A stretch of 64,000 nucleotides of DNA from Arcobacter sp. Lineage in GTDB: Bacteria; Campylobacterota; Campylobacteria; Campylobacterales; Sulfurimonadaceae. Positions 8,193 to 17,938 of this stretch are shown here, one piece after another. Within the stretch, counting starts at the first letter, position 1, and each line of letters begins with the position of its first letter. The translations under genes were made by a program, and so were the position numbers. The stretch is from assembly GCA_024637195.1 (NCBI GenBank), contig JAGXFN010000006.1:1-64000 (forward strand). The letters are read 5' to 3'. Under the pieces are notes generated by a model, which ran no database searches, was not told where the DNA came from, and saw only the letters and a list, made by a program, of their open reading frames with translations.

Positions 8193-10059
8193 AGAAACAT
8201 CTGTTACAAAGACCGCCATGGCCTGTCTTAAAATATGTCTGATTATGACAATGCTTTCAAGTGCGGGGTATGCTAAAGTCGACAAGGATGAAGAGGTCGC
8301 GATAAATTTTAAAGATCTCAGCATTACCGAGTTTGTTGATTTGATGTCGAAGATTCTAAATAAAAATATCTTGATGACACAGCCGCTCTCAGGCAAGGTA
8401 GACTTTTATTCGGCAGTACCTGTAAAAAAATCAGATATTACCAATATATTTCTCTCTATTTTGGAGTCCAAAGGGTTTACTCTGATAGAAACGGGAGCAT
8501 TTTTAGAAATTGTACGAAGCGCAGAAGCTTCAAAATATAATTTAAAAGTCATCAGTACCGGTACCAGCGTGGGAGACACTCAGACAATGGTCACACAGCC
8601 GATTCAGGTCAGGGGCGAAAATGTGGACCAAGTCGCGGCAAAGATCCGTCACCTTATCTCCAAATCGGCTAAACTTGTCACTCTGCCTGAAAGCGGGATT
8701 ATGCTGTTGAGTGATTATCCCGCCAATGTGGCGACAGTCAAAGAAGTTGTCAAGGAGATACAGCGCCAAAGCGGCTTCGATGTGAAGATAATTGTGCTCA
8801 AAAATGCCAAGATCACAACGGTTTTTCAGGAAATATCAGAGATCTCAAAGACGATATTTAACCAGACAGTTCCCGGCGAAGTGGTGAAGGTGATGCAAAA
8901 CACGGACCTTAATTCTTTAGTGCTGATCGGCAAGACGAGAAATATCAAAAAACTCGAAAACTACATCAAGCGGCTCGACTCCAGTGAGCACAGTGACTCT
9001 GAAGGAGTGGAGATCATTGCTCTGAAAAACTCAAGTGCTGTGAATGTGATGAAAACACTTGACGCGATCATTACCAAAAAGACCTATGCGGATCCCTCTT
9101 TGAAGCCGGATGTCTCTTTGAACGAGGAGATCAACTCTATTATCCTGATCGGTCCTGAAGTCACTGTCAGCTCCTTGGTAAAAGTGATCGAAGTTCTTGA
9201 CCGCGAGAAGTTTCAGGTCTATGTCAAAGCACGCATTATGGACTTTAACAATAACGATACGGAGAGATTGGGTTTAAAATACGGCCTTGACGGCGGGGTG
9301 GCAAACTCCAGCGGCCTTTACACAATGGCCGCAAATTTTGGGGGCACTTCTATTGCCCCGCTTGATCCTCAAATACTTAGCAAGCTTGCAGACAGTCTGG
9401 GTACGATAGACAGGGGACTGGCCATCGGGGCAACGCTTGACTTTTTACAGCAAAACGGTGTTTCGAAAACGATCTCTGAGCCATCTATTTTGTGTATTAA
9501 TAACATCGAGTCCTCGATCTATGTCGGGAGCACTTTGTCATTCCAGACAGGATCGCTTGCAAATCCTGCAACTGCAGGAGCGATTTCGAACTCATACCAA
9601 CGCGAGGATATCGGTTTGACTCTAAAGGTCAAACCGCGCGTCTCCTCAGGCGACAAGGTCACACTTGAGGTGACCGCTATCCTTGAAAATGTTACGGGAA
9701 TTGATCCAAACAGCAAGCAGCCTATTACCTCGAAGCAGGAGGTCACGACGCAGATCATTCTCTCTCACGGCGAGACGATCATCATCGGAGGCTTGTCCAA
9801 AGATCAGACACGTACAAGTATGAACAAGGTCCCTCTACTGGGCGATATCCCTTTATTGGGTGCTCTTTTCAGACACTCCGAGGATATCGTAGACAACCAG
9901 TCAATGGCGATTGTCATCACTCCTTATGTCGTCACCAAAAGCGCCAGCCTCTCCACGCTGCAAGAGGAGCTTGGTATTTTGGGACGTATCCAAGAGGAGT
10001 ACAATAACGAGGTCTTCAAAAAGATCGAAGCGGACGCCAAAAAGAGACTTGAAAAATGA
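8179..10059 (+). CDS. gspD: Type II secretion secretin
   Basis: It forms the outer-membrane channel of the secretion machine. The 626 residues show a signal peptide (1-32, ending SSAGYA), N0-N3 periplasmic domains and a C-terminal secretin core with the conserved VPLLGDIPLLGALFR signature near residue 550. The length is typical for GspD. There is no lipobox. The stop overlaps the gspE start by 4 bases. The surrounding operon supports T2SS rather than a lone pilus secretin; the related competence machinery of Campylobacter (Cts) has the same core. Confidence 0.93.
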   Translation: MKFFRETSVTKTAMACLKICLIMTMLSSAGYAKVDKDEEVAINFKDLSITEFVDLMSKILNKNILMTQPLSGKVDFYSAVPVKKSDITNIFLSILESKGFTLIETGAFLEIVRSAEASKYNLKVISTGTSVGDTQTMVTQPIQVRGENVDQVAAKIRHLISKSAKLVTLPESGIMLLSDYPANVATVKEVVKEIQRQSGFDVKIIVLKNAKITTVFQEISEISKTIFNQTVPGEVVKVMQNTDLNSLVLIGKTRNIKKLENYIKRLDSSEHSDSEGVEIIALKNSSAVNVMKTLDAIITKKTYADPSLKPDVSLNEEINSIILIGPEVTVSSLVKVIEVLDREKFQVYVKARIMDFNNNDTERLGLKYGLDGGVANSSGLYTMAANFGGTSIAPLDPQILSKLADSLGTIDRGLAIGATLDFLQQNGVSKTISEPSILCINNIESSIYVGSTLSFQTGSLANPATAGAISNSYQREDIGLTLKVKPRVSSGDKVTLEVTAILENVTGIDPNSKQPITSKQEVTTQIILSHGETIIIGGLSKDQTRTSMNKVPLLGDIPLLGALFRHSEDIVDNQSMAIVITPYVVTKSASLSTLQEELGILGRIQEEYNNEVFKKIEADAKKRLEK

Positions 10060-11576
10060 TACGTGAAGAGCGCTACCATAACACGCATCTGCCAATGGCA
10101 GAGCCTGAGGGAGTAGACTTTACCATCGCGTTGAAAAACCATCTTCTGTTTACCAAGGTCGATGATGTACCCGTCGCGGCCCTGTCTTCTAAATGGCTTA
10201 TCGAAAGCAGCAACTATCTCAACAAGATCGATTTCAAAGGCAAGGTTCTGCTCCTTGACGATGTCTCGTACGACCTTCTCTACAACAAATGTCTCGAAGC
10301 TAAAACAGACAAAGAGATCGCTTCGATGAAGGATGAACGCGAAGAGAGTATTGATGAAGAGGAACTCTCTTTGGAGGAGTTTTTGCGTACCTCAAGCGAT
10401 ATTCTGACCTCAGAAGAATCCGCCCCGATCATCAAGTTTGTTAATGCGCTTTTCTATCAGGCGGTGAAGAAAAAAGTCAGCGATATTCATATCGAGACGC
10501 ACGAGAACAGAGGTGAAGTCCGTTTTAGAAGTGACGGCATCCTCTTTAAGAATGCAGACATGGACAGAAAGGTCATGGACCTTGTCATCAGCCGTATTAA
10601 GATCGTCTCCAACCTCGACATATCTGAAAAAAGGCTCCCTCAGGATGGACGAACTCAGGTACGTATCGCAGGCGAAAATGTAGACATACGTGTTTCTGTC
10701 CTTCCGACCTTCTACGGCGAACGTGTGGTTATGCGTATCTTGATGCAGGGAGACCGGATTCCTGAGCTTGTGGATCTTGGATTTGATGAGGCTATGGTGC
10801 GCCGGTTTGAAAAAGTGCTTCAATCCTCACATGGCATTATCCTGGTGACGGGACCGACGGGTTCAGGAAAGACGACGACCCTGCACTCATTTTTGCAATA
10901 TGTGGCCTCGCCGGAGAAAAACATCATCACAGTCGAAGACCCCGTAGAGTATAAGGCCGCCAATATAAACCAGATCCAGGTCAACGAAAAAGTGGGCCTG
11001 ACCTTTGCCAGCGCACTGCGCTCTATTTTGCGCCAGGACCCAGACACGATTATGATCGGCGAGATACGTGACGAGGAGACCGCGCAGATCGCGGTACGGG
11101 CGGCATTGACGGGCCACCTTGTCTTCTCGACGCTGCACACCAACAGCGCAGCAGCGACTTTGACGCGCCTTTCGGATATGGGGATTGAACCCTTTTTGAT
11201 CTCTTCCTCGCTTCTGGGCGTGCTGGCGCAGAGGCTGGTAAGAAAGCTCTGTACGCACTGCAAGGAAGAGGACGAAACGGCGGAGTCTTATGTTGACGAA
11301 TACGGCCTGCCTGCCGATGCGGTGATCTACAAGGCGGTGGGCTGCAGCACATGTGCCTTTAGCGGATACAGCGGGCGCGAGGCACTCGGGGAACTGCTGA
11401 TCATGGATGACGGCCTGAAAATACTTCTAAAAACAACAACCAACGAGGTGGACATCCGACAATACAGCATCGCTCAGGGCCTGAGAACTATTCCGATGCA
11501 GCTTAGAGAGGTTCTTTTAAAAGGGGAGACCTCTTTGGATGAAGCGATCAGGATAGGGCTTCATGAAAACGCGTAA
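10056..11576 (+). CDS. gspE: Type II secretion/type IV pilus assembly ATPase
   Basis: This hexameric cytoplasmic ATPase powers pseudopilus assembly. The 506-residue protein carries Walker A GPTGSGKTTT (266-275), the Asp box VEDPVEY, a Walker B region with IGEIRDEETA, the His box TGHLVFSTLHTN and the zinc motif CTHC (399-402) with CSTC (430-433). These are all GspE/PilB hallmarks. The N-terminal 90 residues are a reduced N1E-like domain. It is translationally coupled to gspD. Confidence 0.95.
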   Translation: MIREERYHNTHLPMAEPEGVDFTIALKNHLLFTKVDDVPVAALSSKWLIESSNYLNKIDFKGKVLLLDDVSYDLLYNKCLEAKTDKEIASMKDEREESIDEEELSLEEFLRTSSDILTSEESAPIIKFVNALFYQAVKKKVSDIHIETHENRGEVRFRSDGILFKNADMDRKVMDLVISRIKIVSNLDISEKRLPQDGRTQVRIAGENVDIRVSVLPTFYGERVVMRILMQGDRIPELVDLGFDEAMVRRFEKVLQSSHGIILVTGPTGSGKTTTLHSFLQYVASPEKNIITVEDPVEYKAANINQIQVNEKVGLTFASALRSILRQDPDTIMIGEIRDEETAQIAVRAALTGHLVFSTLHTNSAAATLTRLSDMGIEPFLISSSLLGVLAQRLVRKLCTHCKEEDETAESYVDEYGLPADAVIYKAVGCSTCAFSGYSGREALGELLIMDDGLKILLKTTTNEVDIRQYSIAQGLRTIPMQLREVLLKGETSLDEAIRIGLHENA

Positions 11577-11589
11577 AGAACTCTAAGCC

Positions 11590-12048
11590 ATGAGCTCTTA
11601 CAGCAGAAAAAGCCGCAGCGCCTTTACTTTGATCGAAGTGATGGTGGCGGCAATATTGATCTCTGTTGTCGGACTTTCGCTTATGCAAATGCATCAAAAG
11701 AGTGCGCAGATGAGCCACAACATGCAGACGAAGTTTCAATACTCTGACTGGGTCTTGATGAGTGTTTTTGAAAGCAATATCGAGGAGACACGAAAGCTAG
11801 TCAGTTTTGAGACGTTGATGAAATCTTTTAATATCGACGATAACAGCATCAGAAATAACCTAAATAAAAAAGCAGAAATTACGACGGCACTTCTTACCCG
11901 CATCGATGCTTCGGATATCATAAAAGAGATCGAAGAGCAAAGCGATCTTGACATACCTGTCTTTGAAGGACTGCGCCTTGAGGTATATGTGCAAAAAGTG
12001 CAGATGGAGCATGAGGCCTACCTGATCTATAGGGTGCGTAAACCATGA
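11590..12048 (+). CDS. GspI-like minor pseudopilin
   Basis: The 152-residue protein has a prepilin-type leader and methylation motif A|FTLIEVMVAA, with Glu at +5, followed by a hydrophobic helix and a small globular part. The -1 residue is Ala instead of the canonical Gly. Its order before a GspJ-like gene suggests GspI. The ATG at 11590 lacks a clear ribosome binding site. It overlaps the next gene by 4 bases. Confidence 0.75.
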   Translation: MSSYSRKSRSAFTLIEVMVAAILISVVGLSLMQMHQKSAQMSHNMQTKFQYSDWVLMSVFESNIEETRKLVSFETLMKSFNIDDNSIRNNLNKKAEITTALLTRIDASDIIKEIEEQSDLDIPVFEGLRLEVYVQKVQMEHEAYLIYRVRKP

Positions 12049-12644
12049 AAAAGGCCTTTACTCTCATCGAGCTTATGATCTCGATCATTCTGCTTTCAAT
12101 CATTGTGACCTTTTTGTACCAGGCAGTTGCCCAGCTTCAGCACTCCAATCAGCGGCTTTTGGCGCGTTCAGATGAGGTGGACAGAAGAGAAGATCTATTA
12201 AAACTTCTTTATAACGACTTTATCAATGCGGAGTCATTCTCCTGGCGCGAGAAGCTGACTCAAACGGACAAGATCGTATTGAAGACGTCAAATAGTTTTT
12301 ATGATATGAGCACACCTTATGTGCACTACCGGGTCTATCCGGACAAAAAGAGTCTGCGCCGCATTGAAAGTCCTACTGAAATGCTCAATTCTGAAAGGAA
12401 TGTCTTTCGCTTTGATACGGTGCTTCAAGGTGTTGAATCCTTTAAGGTCTATGAGAGCCGGGGCCACTGTTTCATCTATCTTAAAAGTGAGGGGATGGAG
12501 GAGATCTATCTTGATATTATCCCGCCATCTATGAGTTTTAAAAGCCCAACCAACGTAGATGCAAACAAGAGCAGCGCAGAGGACAATGCGAGCAATAGCC
12601 TTATGGACGGAGAAGCAGTTGAGGTGCAAGATGAAACAAGATAG
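12045..12644 (+). CDS. GspJ-like minor pseudopilin
   Basis: The 199-residue protein begins MKKA|FTLIELMIS, a prepilin leader with Ala at -1 and Glu at +5, then a hydrophobic helix and a larger C-terminal domain, which is the GspJ size. Minor pseudopilins cap the pseudopilus tip. The start overlaps the stop of the preceding gene (ATGA). Its C-terminal tail is Asn/Ser-rich and acidic. Confidence 0.75.
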   Translation: MKKAFTLIELMISIILLSIIVTFLYQAVAQLQHSNQRLLARSDEVDRREDLLKLLYNDFINAESFSWREKLTQTDKIVLKTSNSFYDMSTPYVHYRVYPDKKSLRRIESPTEMLNSERNVFRFDTVLQGVESFKVYESRGHCFIYLKSEGMEEIYLDIIPPSMSFKSPTNVDANKSSAEDNASNSLMDGEAVEVQDETR

Positions 12645-13182
12645 AGATGGACTGCTTATGAAAAGAGCTTTTTCGCTGATAGAGCTAATGCTGGTGGTGG
12701 TGATTATCGGTATTGTTTACGCATTGGCGCTCTCCTCCTTTAAGCCGCCTGATAAACAGGGGGTGGAGTTGTTTACGCTCAATACCCTGCCTGATTATCT
12801 GCGTGAAAACTTTGTACTCTCGGATGCGAAGATCGTCTGTTTCGAACCCTGCGGAAAATGCAATGTTATGGTCGATGGGGCATGGCAGCAAGAGGAGGTC
12901 GAACTTTTTGACTCCTCTGATGTAAAGTCATACACCCTTGATCTTGACGGGTTTGCCCTAGAAAAAGAGTTTGTCCCGTATGACAAAGAAGACGGCTATA
13001 GAAAAGCCTGTTTTGTCCTGCACAAACGTCCAAATGGCTCAATGGAGTCAATCGTCTTGGAAAAAAACAAAAGATTCATCTACTACAAGGCAGGCTATGA
13101 AGAAGCAAAAGAGTATGAGAGCTTGGCAGCGCTTCAAAGCGAATATAAAAAAATTGCAAACGAGATAGGGGCAGAGAAGTGA
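12631..13182 (+). CDS. GspH/GspG-like pseudopilin
   Basis: The 183-residue pseudopilin has the motif RA|FSLIELMLVVVIIGIVYA, with Glu at +5 and Ala at -1. The open frame extends upstream to 12559 inside the preceding gene, but the ATG at 12631 has GAGG about 7 bases upstream; a second ATG at 12658 would give a shorter, more standard leader (MKRA). The C-terminal domain contains two cysteines (FEPCGKC) and is larger than a typical major pseudopilin, so I favour GspH-like. No obvious gspG is present in the operon. Confidence 0.72.
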   Translation: MKQDRDGLLMKRAFSLIELMLVVVIIGIVYALALSSFKPPDKQGVELFTLNTLPDYLRENFVLSDAKIVCFEPCGKCNVMVDGAWQQEEVELFDSSDVKSYTLDLDGFALEKEFVPYDKEDGYRKACFVLHKRPNGSMESIVLEKNKRFIYYKAGYEEAKEYESLAALQSEYKKIANEIGAEK

Positions 13183-14393
13183 TTTTTAAATACAAAGGTT
13201 TTAACGATAAGGGCAAAAAAGAGAGCGGTAAGATCGAAGCGAGCAGTATCGAAGAGGCAAAACTAAGACTGAAAGCCCGGTCTTTTATCTACGAGAGCAT
13301 CTCCAAAGAACAGGCCTCGCTTTTTCAAAACCTCAAAAGCCTGCGGGCAAAAGCAGTTCCTAACAAAGTGCTGATCAACCTCTCACGCGAGATCGCGGCC
13401 TATATCCGCTCCGGCATGACGATAGTGCGCACGGTAAAACTGCTCTCGAACCAATACAAAGATGACAAGCGCACGGCACTTTTTCTCTCGGCTATTGGGA
13501 CCTACCTGGACGAGGGAAAGAGTTTTTATTCCGCGCTGGACCATCAAAGCGTCTATACCCTGCCGCATTTTTTTAAGCAGTCAGTCAAAGTCTCTGAAGA
13601 GCGCGGTGTTATGGGTGTGGTACTTGTTGAGCTGGCCCGTTTTATGAAAGAGCAGGAGCGCCTGAACAAAGAGGTCGGGGCGGCTCTTTTTTATCCGGGA
13701 TTTATGATCTTGGTGGCTGTGGGCGCGATCAGTTTCATGTTTGCCGTCGTTGTCCCGCGGATTACTGATATCTTCAAACAAATGCGCCAAGAGCTTCCTC
13801 CGATCACGGAGTTCGTTATCGGTGCGGGCGACTTTATGGGCGCGAACATTCAGCTGATGGGCGTGATGCTTGTTCTCTTTGTTGCCGCCTTTGCCTATTT
13901 GATGAAGAGCTCTTCAGCATTCAAGTACGGGGTAGACACACTGATATTAAAGATCCCTCTTTTTGGTACGATCGTCAAAAAGAGTGAACTGGGGCGTTTT
14001 GCCTATATGAACGCGCTCTTGATGCGCTCCGGTGTGCCGATGGTGCAGGGGATCAACCTCTCTTCGCAGATCCTAAAAAACTCCGTCATCTCCACGATCT
14101 TGCAAAAGGCAGCCAAAAAAGTGGTGGAGGGATCGAGCCTTTCTTCTGCGCTGGCTTCGGATGAGAAGCTTATCGGGATCGGCTTTATCCAGTCGGTGGC
14201 CTTGGGCGAAGAGACCTCCAACGTCCCCGACGTGATGAGCAATGTTGCCGAGCTCTATTTTGAAGACAACAAGGACAAGATAGGGATACTGCTTTCCTTG
14301 CTTGAACCGATGCTGATGCTCTTCGTCGGCGTCGTTATCGGTGCGATCGTTATCGCTATGCTTCTGCCGATCTTTTCGATGAACATAGGCTAA
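13179..14393 (+). CDS. gspF: Type II secretion inner-membrane platform protein
   Basis: This polytopic protein interacts with the GspE ATPase. The 404 residues hold two GspF domains (about 70-190 and 270-395), each followed by membrane helices, with the C-terminal ending ALLLPIFSMN-like as is typical of GspF/PilC. The start is GTG at 13179, overlapping the previous stop. The length is canonical. Confidence 0.93.
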   Translation: MIFKYKGFNDKGKKESGKIEASSIEEAKLRLKARSFIYESISKEQASLFQNLKSLRAKAVPNKVLINLSREIAAYIRSGMTIVRTVKLLSNQYKDDKRTALFLSAIGTYLDEGKSFYSALDHQSVYTLPHFFKQSVKVSEERGVMGVVLVELARFMKEQERLNKEVGAALFYPGFMILVAVGAISFMFAVVVPRITDIFKQMRQELPPITEFVIGAGDFMGANIQLMGVMLVLFVAAFAYLMKSSSAFKYGVDTLILKIPLFGTIVKKSELGRFAYMNALLMRSGVPMVQGINLSSQILKNSVISTILQKAAKKVVEGSSLSSALASDEKLIGIGFIQSVALGEETSNVPDVMSNVAELYFEDNKDKIGILLSLLEPMLMLFVGVVIGAIVIAMLLPIFSMNIG

Positions 14394-14395
14394 GT

Positions 14396-15205
14396 ATGCA
14401 CAGACGAGCCATTGCCCTCATGCTGACACTCTTTATGCTCCTGGCGATGAGCGCAGCCCTGAGTATCACATTGGCCCTCTTTCAAAAAGGTTTTACGACC
14501 TATGCGGCCAACAGTTTTCGTATCCAAAGTGCCGTATTGATCGTAGACACGGTCAATATCGTGGCTTCTTTAGCAAAAGAGGTCGGAGAATCGCCCGAAG
14601 CCTTTGAGATCTTAATGCAAAGCGCACAAGAGCTTCCTTTTCGAGTAGGAACTGTCGATATGCTGGTCAAACTGCATCCACAGGGCGCAAAGTTCAACAT
14701 CAACCACTACAAACGCGATAAGCACCACGAAAAGCTTTATGCCTACCTGCTGGGGTACAACCTGCAACGTCCGGGATATATCCTCGATATGATAGAAGAC
14801 AGCCTCGACGATGATACCGATGAAAACCAGTACGGAAGCGAACGTGTCTTGTACGATCCATTTTTTGTGCAGGGCAAGATTGCTGATTATTCTCAGTTCT
14901 TAAAGCTCTTAGATACCTATGCGAAAGAGACAAAAGATACAAATATTTACAGTGTCCCCTGGCGTGCATGGATCTGCTTCACGGGAGAATTCATAGATGA
15001 GAGATACATGACCCCGGAGTTGATGGCGGTGATAGAGACCCCGGGCGGTATCAGCGAAGAGGCGGAAGATTTTGATACGCTTGGGGAAAATAGCTCAGAA
15101 TTAAACTGCGAGGTCTACCTGCGCCAAGACGAGGCCCAAAGCGTCACCGAGTTCGACTTCAGTCTCAAGACAAAGGCTATCTCTAATTTTAGAGCTATTT
15201 TGTAA
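14396..15205 (+). CDS. GspK-like minor pseudopilin
   Basis: The 269-residue protein has a short basic leader and a hydrophobic helix (ALMLTLFMLLAMSAALSITL) without Glu at +5, as in GspK. It is followed by an alpha-helical domain with acidic, potentially calcium-binding segments (DSLDDDTDENQ). GspK caps the pseudopilus tip and is the largest minor pseudopilin. It starts 2 bases after gspF and ends the operon. The family call is by position and features. Confidence 0.65.
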   Translation: MHRRAIALMLTLFMLLAMSAALSITLALFQKGFTTYAANSFRIQSAVLIVDTVNIVASLAKEVGESPEAFEILMQSAQELPFRVGTVDMLVKLHPQGAKFNINHYKRDKHHEKLYAYLLGYNLQRPGYILDMIEDSLDDDTDENQYGSERVLYDPFFVQGKIADYSQFLKLLDTYAKETKDTNIYSVPWRAWICFTGEFIDERYMTPELMAVIETPGGISEEAEDFDTLGENSSELNCEVYLRQDEAQSVTEFDFSLKTKAISNFRAIL

Positions 15206-15224
15206 GCTCTATAGGTGATCTTGC

Positions 15225-16775
15225 CTAGTAAGGCGGAAGCGTCATAAGGCGGCTGTCTGTTATGGCGCGTCCGACAGTAAAGTGGTAAAGCGTCTGAAAC
15301 TGGTTGGAGTCAAGGCCAAGGAGATGGTGAAAACTGTCATCCAAAAAGCAGCCGATCCCCGTAGCGGAGAGTCCCAGAGAGGTCGCCTCTAGATAGAGCT
15401 GCTGCCCTATAGCGCCGCACTCCCAGTAGAGCTCTTTGTAGCGGTGCGGACCGAATTCGTGTAATTGCTGTGAAAACTCGCAAAGCATTCCAAGAGAAAA
15501 TGCGCCATCCGCGGCAATGTCCTGGCTGCAGGAGATCTGCTTTGCCTGTGACCTGAAGTCACCTTTTTCTAAAAGATAAAGATCTTCTCGGATCTCCTCC
15601 CAGGAAAATGAGCTGTGCATAAGGCGTTTGAGCGAAGCGAGGTGGGATTTGTTGCGAACAAGTATGTACAGACCCTGCTCAAGTTCTTCGACCTGATGCA
15701 GAAAGAAGACGAGGTCGGCGCTGTTTTCAAAGCCGTCCATGCTCTCCTTGACCGAGTAGAGCAGAGTAAAAAACTGCTCCTGCGTGATGGCAGCATTTTG
15801 GGCATTCATCATCTGCGCACTGCGGCGTGTTAAGACGACCTGCTTGGACTCCGCGCTCGGCAGTCGCGGTACGGGAAGGTTTTCGACGCGCTTTCGCGGC
15901 AAGGGAGTTGAAAATGTCGCTTTTTCGATTAGCTCTATCATCTCCCATTTTTGATGCGAGGAACTGAGCAGATTTGCCTTTGCGCTATAGTGCTCAGGAA
16001 GTGCTGCACGCAGTGAAGAGAGTGCTATAGGCTGTTTTTCAAGGGGTGAGACGGAGAGAAACATGTCGGGGAACTCAGGCTCCTCATCGCTATAGCGCTC
16101 ATCCTGGTTAAAGCCGAAAATACGGCTGAGCTCCTCGTCACTCACACCCTCTATCAGCTGAACCCTCCAGCCCAGCATCATAGCAGAGACCTGCAGTGCT
16201 CTAAAAGTGTGGCCCGCATCCAAAGCGCAGTAGCGAAATGCCCGTTCGCCGTACTTCCATACTTCGCGCCAGGTGATGGAGCTGATGCACAGCAGGCATG
16301 TTCCCTCATGATGTTCGCTCCAAAAAGAGGTCTCAAACTCGGCTAATTTTTCCAGTCTGTGATGTTTTGGCGCATAATGTGAGAGGGAGCTCTTTTCGCT
16401 GATGCCTTTTAGCGGAGGCAGGATGATGTAAGCTTCGCTGGGCTGAAGGTTGCCGCTTGACGCGTTGCAGCGAAGGGCCCATTTTTCGCCACCGGCCTGT
16501 TTCCACGCGCTCAATCCCAAGGCAAACTGGAAGAGCTGCGAAACAGACTCGATCAGAAGGGGTGCACAGGGGAGATCATGCTCAAATATAAGCGAGTAGG
16601 GCGGGGTGCTGTTCTCTAAGGCAAGGGGCAGTTCTATCTGTTCGGCACCCTCGTAGCTTCTAAAAGGCTCTGGCTGTGTCGACCAGTCCATATACCCAAG
16701 TGAGCGCGCGTAGCGTTGTGGGGCGTGTTTTGTTTTGTTGTGGTAGGTAAAAATATCATTGATTGCTTGATTCAT
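15225..16775 (-). CDS. SagB-type nitroreductase-family dehydrogenase, two fused domains
   Basis: The 516-residue protein holds two tandem flavin nitroreductase-like halves. The N-terminal half (about 1-260) includes RCNASSGNLQPSEAYII. The C-terminal half (about 300-516) begins with the FMN-binding RRSAQMM segment and ends SLGLSATGIGCF...L-x-x-F-x-V-G-R. Such SagB/ThcOx-like proteins oxidise substrates with FMN; the substrate here is unknown. It lies downstream of a DHH gene after 80 bases and converges with the secretion operon, leaving only 19 bases between the two. Confidence 0.8.
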   Translation of the reverse strand: MNQAINDIFTYHNKTKHAPQRYARSLGYMDWSTQPEPFRSYEGAEQIELPLALENSTPPYSLIFEHDLPCAPLLIESVSQLFQFALGLSAWKQAGGEKWALRCNASSGNLQPSEAYIILPPLKGISEKSSLSHYAPKHHRLEKLAEFETSFWSEHHEGTCLLCISSITWREVWKYGERAFRYCALDAGHTFRALQVSAMMLGWRVQLIEGVSDEELSRIFGFNQDERYSDEEPEFPDMFLSVSPLEKQPIALSSLRAALPEHYSAKANLLSSSHQKWEMIELIEKATFSTPLPRKRVENLPVPRLPSAESKQVVLTRRSAQMMNAQNAAITQEQFFTLLYSVKESMDGFENSADLVFFLHQVEELEQGLYILVRNKSHLASLKRLMHSSFSWEEIREDLYLLEKGDFRSQAKQISCSQDIAADGAFSLGMLCEFSQQLHEFGPHRYKELYWECGAIGQQLYLEATSLGLSATGIGCFLDDSFHHLLGLDSNQFQTLYHFTVGRAITDSRLMTLPPY

Positions 16776-16855
16776 GCCGACATCATACGCACGCAGACTT
16801 AAGGGACTATGATATCTTTTCGCAAGGAGCTAGAGCAAAATTTGTTTTAATATTT

Positions 16856-17929
16856 TTATTTTCTTTCCAGCTTGCCCGCTCGTGACTCATTTTCGTCGAT
16901 GATATTTTGGATCTGTGTTTTGACCTTGTCATATCTGAACTGCTCTTTGAAGTTTTGAAGTCTTCCGCCTGAAGCGTTGGGATGGCCACCGCCGTTGGCC
17001 CACTCTTTGGAGATCAAAGAGACATCAACCTTGTTGTTGGCTCGCATACTCATCGTACCGCGCGGCCCGACATCAACGATGAAATCATATTCGTCAAAAA
17101 CCGTCAAAAAAGCGTTTCCTATGATAGAGGTATTGCCCAAAGCGTAAGAGAGGAAACCCTTGTAGCCTTTGTAGTAAATGGTCTTGTCGCTTCTCACCTC
17201 GCCTAAGAGTCTGACGATATAGGCCGTTGCCAAGTTGTCAAGAGTGTCATCTTTGTCGTTTTTGAAATACTCTTTTTTAAGCGTGTGTATCTTCTCATCA
17301 AGGATGATGTTGCCCTTTTGCAAAGAGACCATCTGCGCCGCTTCAAGAAGGAGGGCATGTTTGTAGGCCCTGTCCTGGTCGGCAAACATCACCCGGTTGA
17401 GCTCTCGCGTTTCAGTGACAAGGCGCATACATACTTTTCCGAACTCAAAGGCATCGTGTTTATCCTGATGCCACAGATCGACCGCATCGACGATGCTGAC
17501 AAAAGGCTCTAACCATGCTTTGGACTCAGCCGACAGGCCGAAGTTTTCTAAGACGTAGTCGTAGGTGATCTTTGTTGCGCTGCGTGCAGTGTCGAGAAAG
17601 TACCAGGCGTATTTGTTCGCCGAGTCCTGTCCGCTGCCGTGGTGGTCTAGCAACTGAAGACTGACGGAGATCTTCGCGTAATCCTTGAGCCGGTCAAGCT
17701 CTTTGATTAGCCAGGCAGACTCGTCTATAGTAAGGTTCAGATCCGTGATCAAAAGCGAGGCATCCGTTTTTTTTGTCTTGATCTTCTCTAAGATCTCCTG
17801 GAGTCTTTCGGTGACTTCAGCCCCGTAGTTGGCATTATAAAATTCCATTTTTTGTCCGCTCTCTTGCATGACCAGCTGACAGCTGTAGCCGTCGAGGTCG
17901 ATATGGGAGAGGTGGTAAATTGTATTCAT
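16856..17929 (-). CDS. DHH/DHHA1-family phosphoesterase
   Basis: The 357-residue protein shows the DHH-family metal-binding motifs: H9-I-D-L-D13, an Asp in TDLN, DHH at 95-97 and a later Asp in SIVDAVD. The DHHA1 signature GGGHPNASGG is near the C-terminus. The closest known activities are oligoribonuclease/pAp phosphatase (NrnA-type) or cyclic-dinucleotide phosphodiesterase, but the substrate cannot be read from sequence. A strong AAAGGA precedes the ATG. It follows flhA after 9 bases, so it is probably co-transcribed. Confidence 0.85.
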   Translation of the reverse strand: MNTIYHLSHIDLDGYSCQLVMQESGQKMEFYNANYGAEVTERLQEILEKIKTKKTDASLLITDLNLTIDESAWLIKELDRLKDYAKISVSLQLLDHHGSGQDSANKYAWYFLDTARSATKITYDYVLENFGLSAESKAWLEPFVSIVDAVDLWHQDKHDAFEFGKVCMRLVTETRELNRVMFADQDRAYKHALLLEAAQMVSLQKGNIILDEKIHTLKKEYFKNDKDDTLDNLATAYIVRLLGEVRSDKTIYYKGYKGFLSYALGNTSIIGNAFLTVFDEYDFIVDVGPRGTMSMRANNKVDVSLISKEWANGGGHPNASGGRLQNFKEQFRYDKVKTQIQNIIDENESRAGKLERK

Positions 17930-17938
17930 TGTTTTCCT

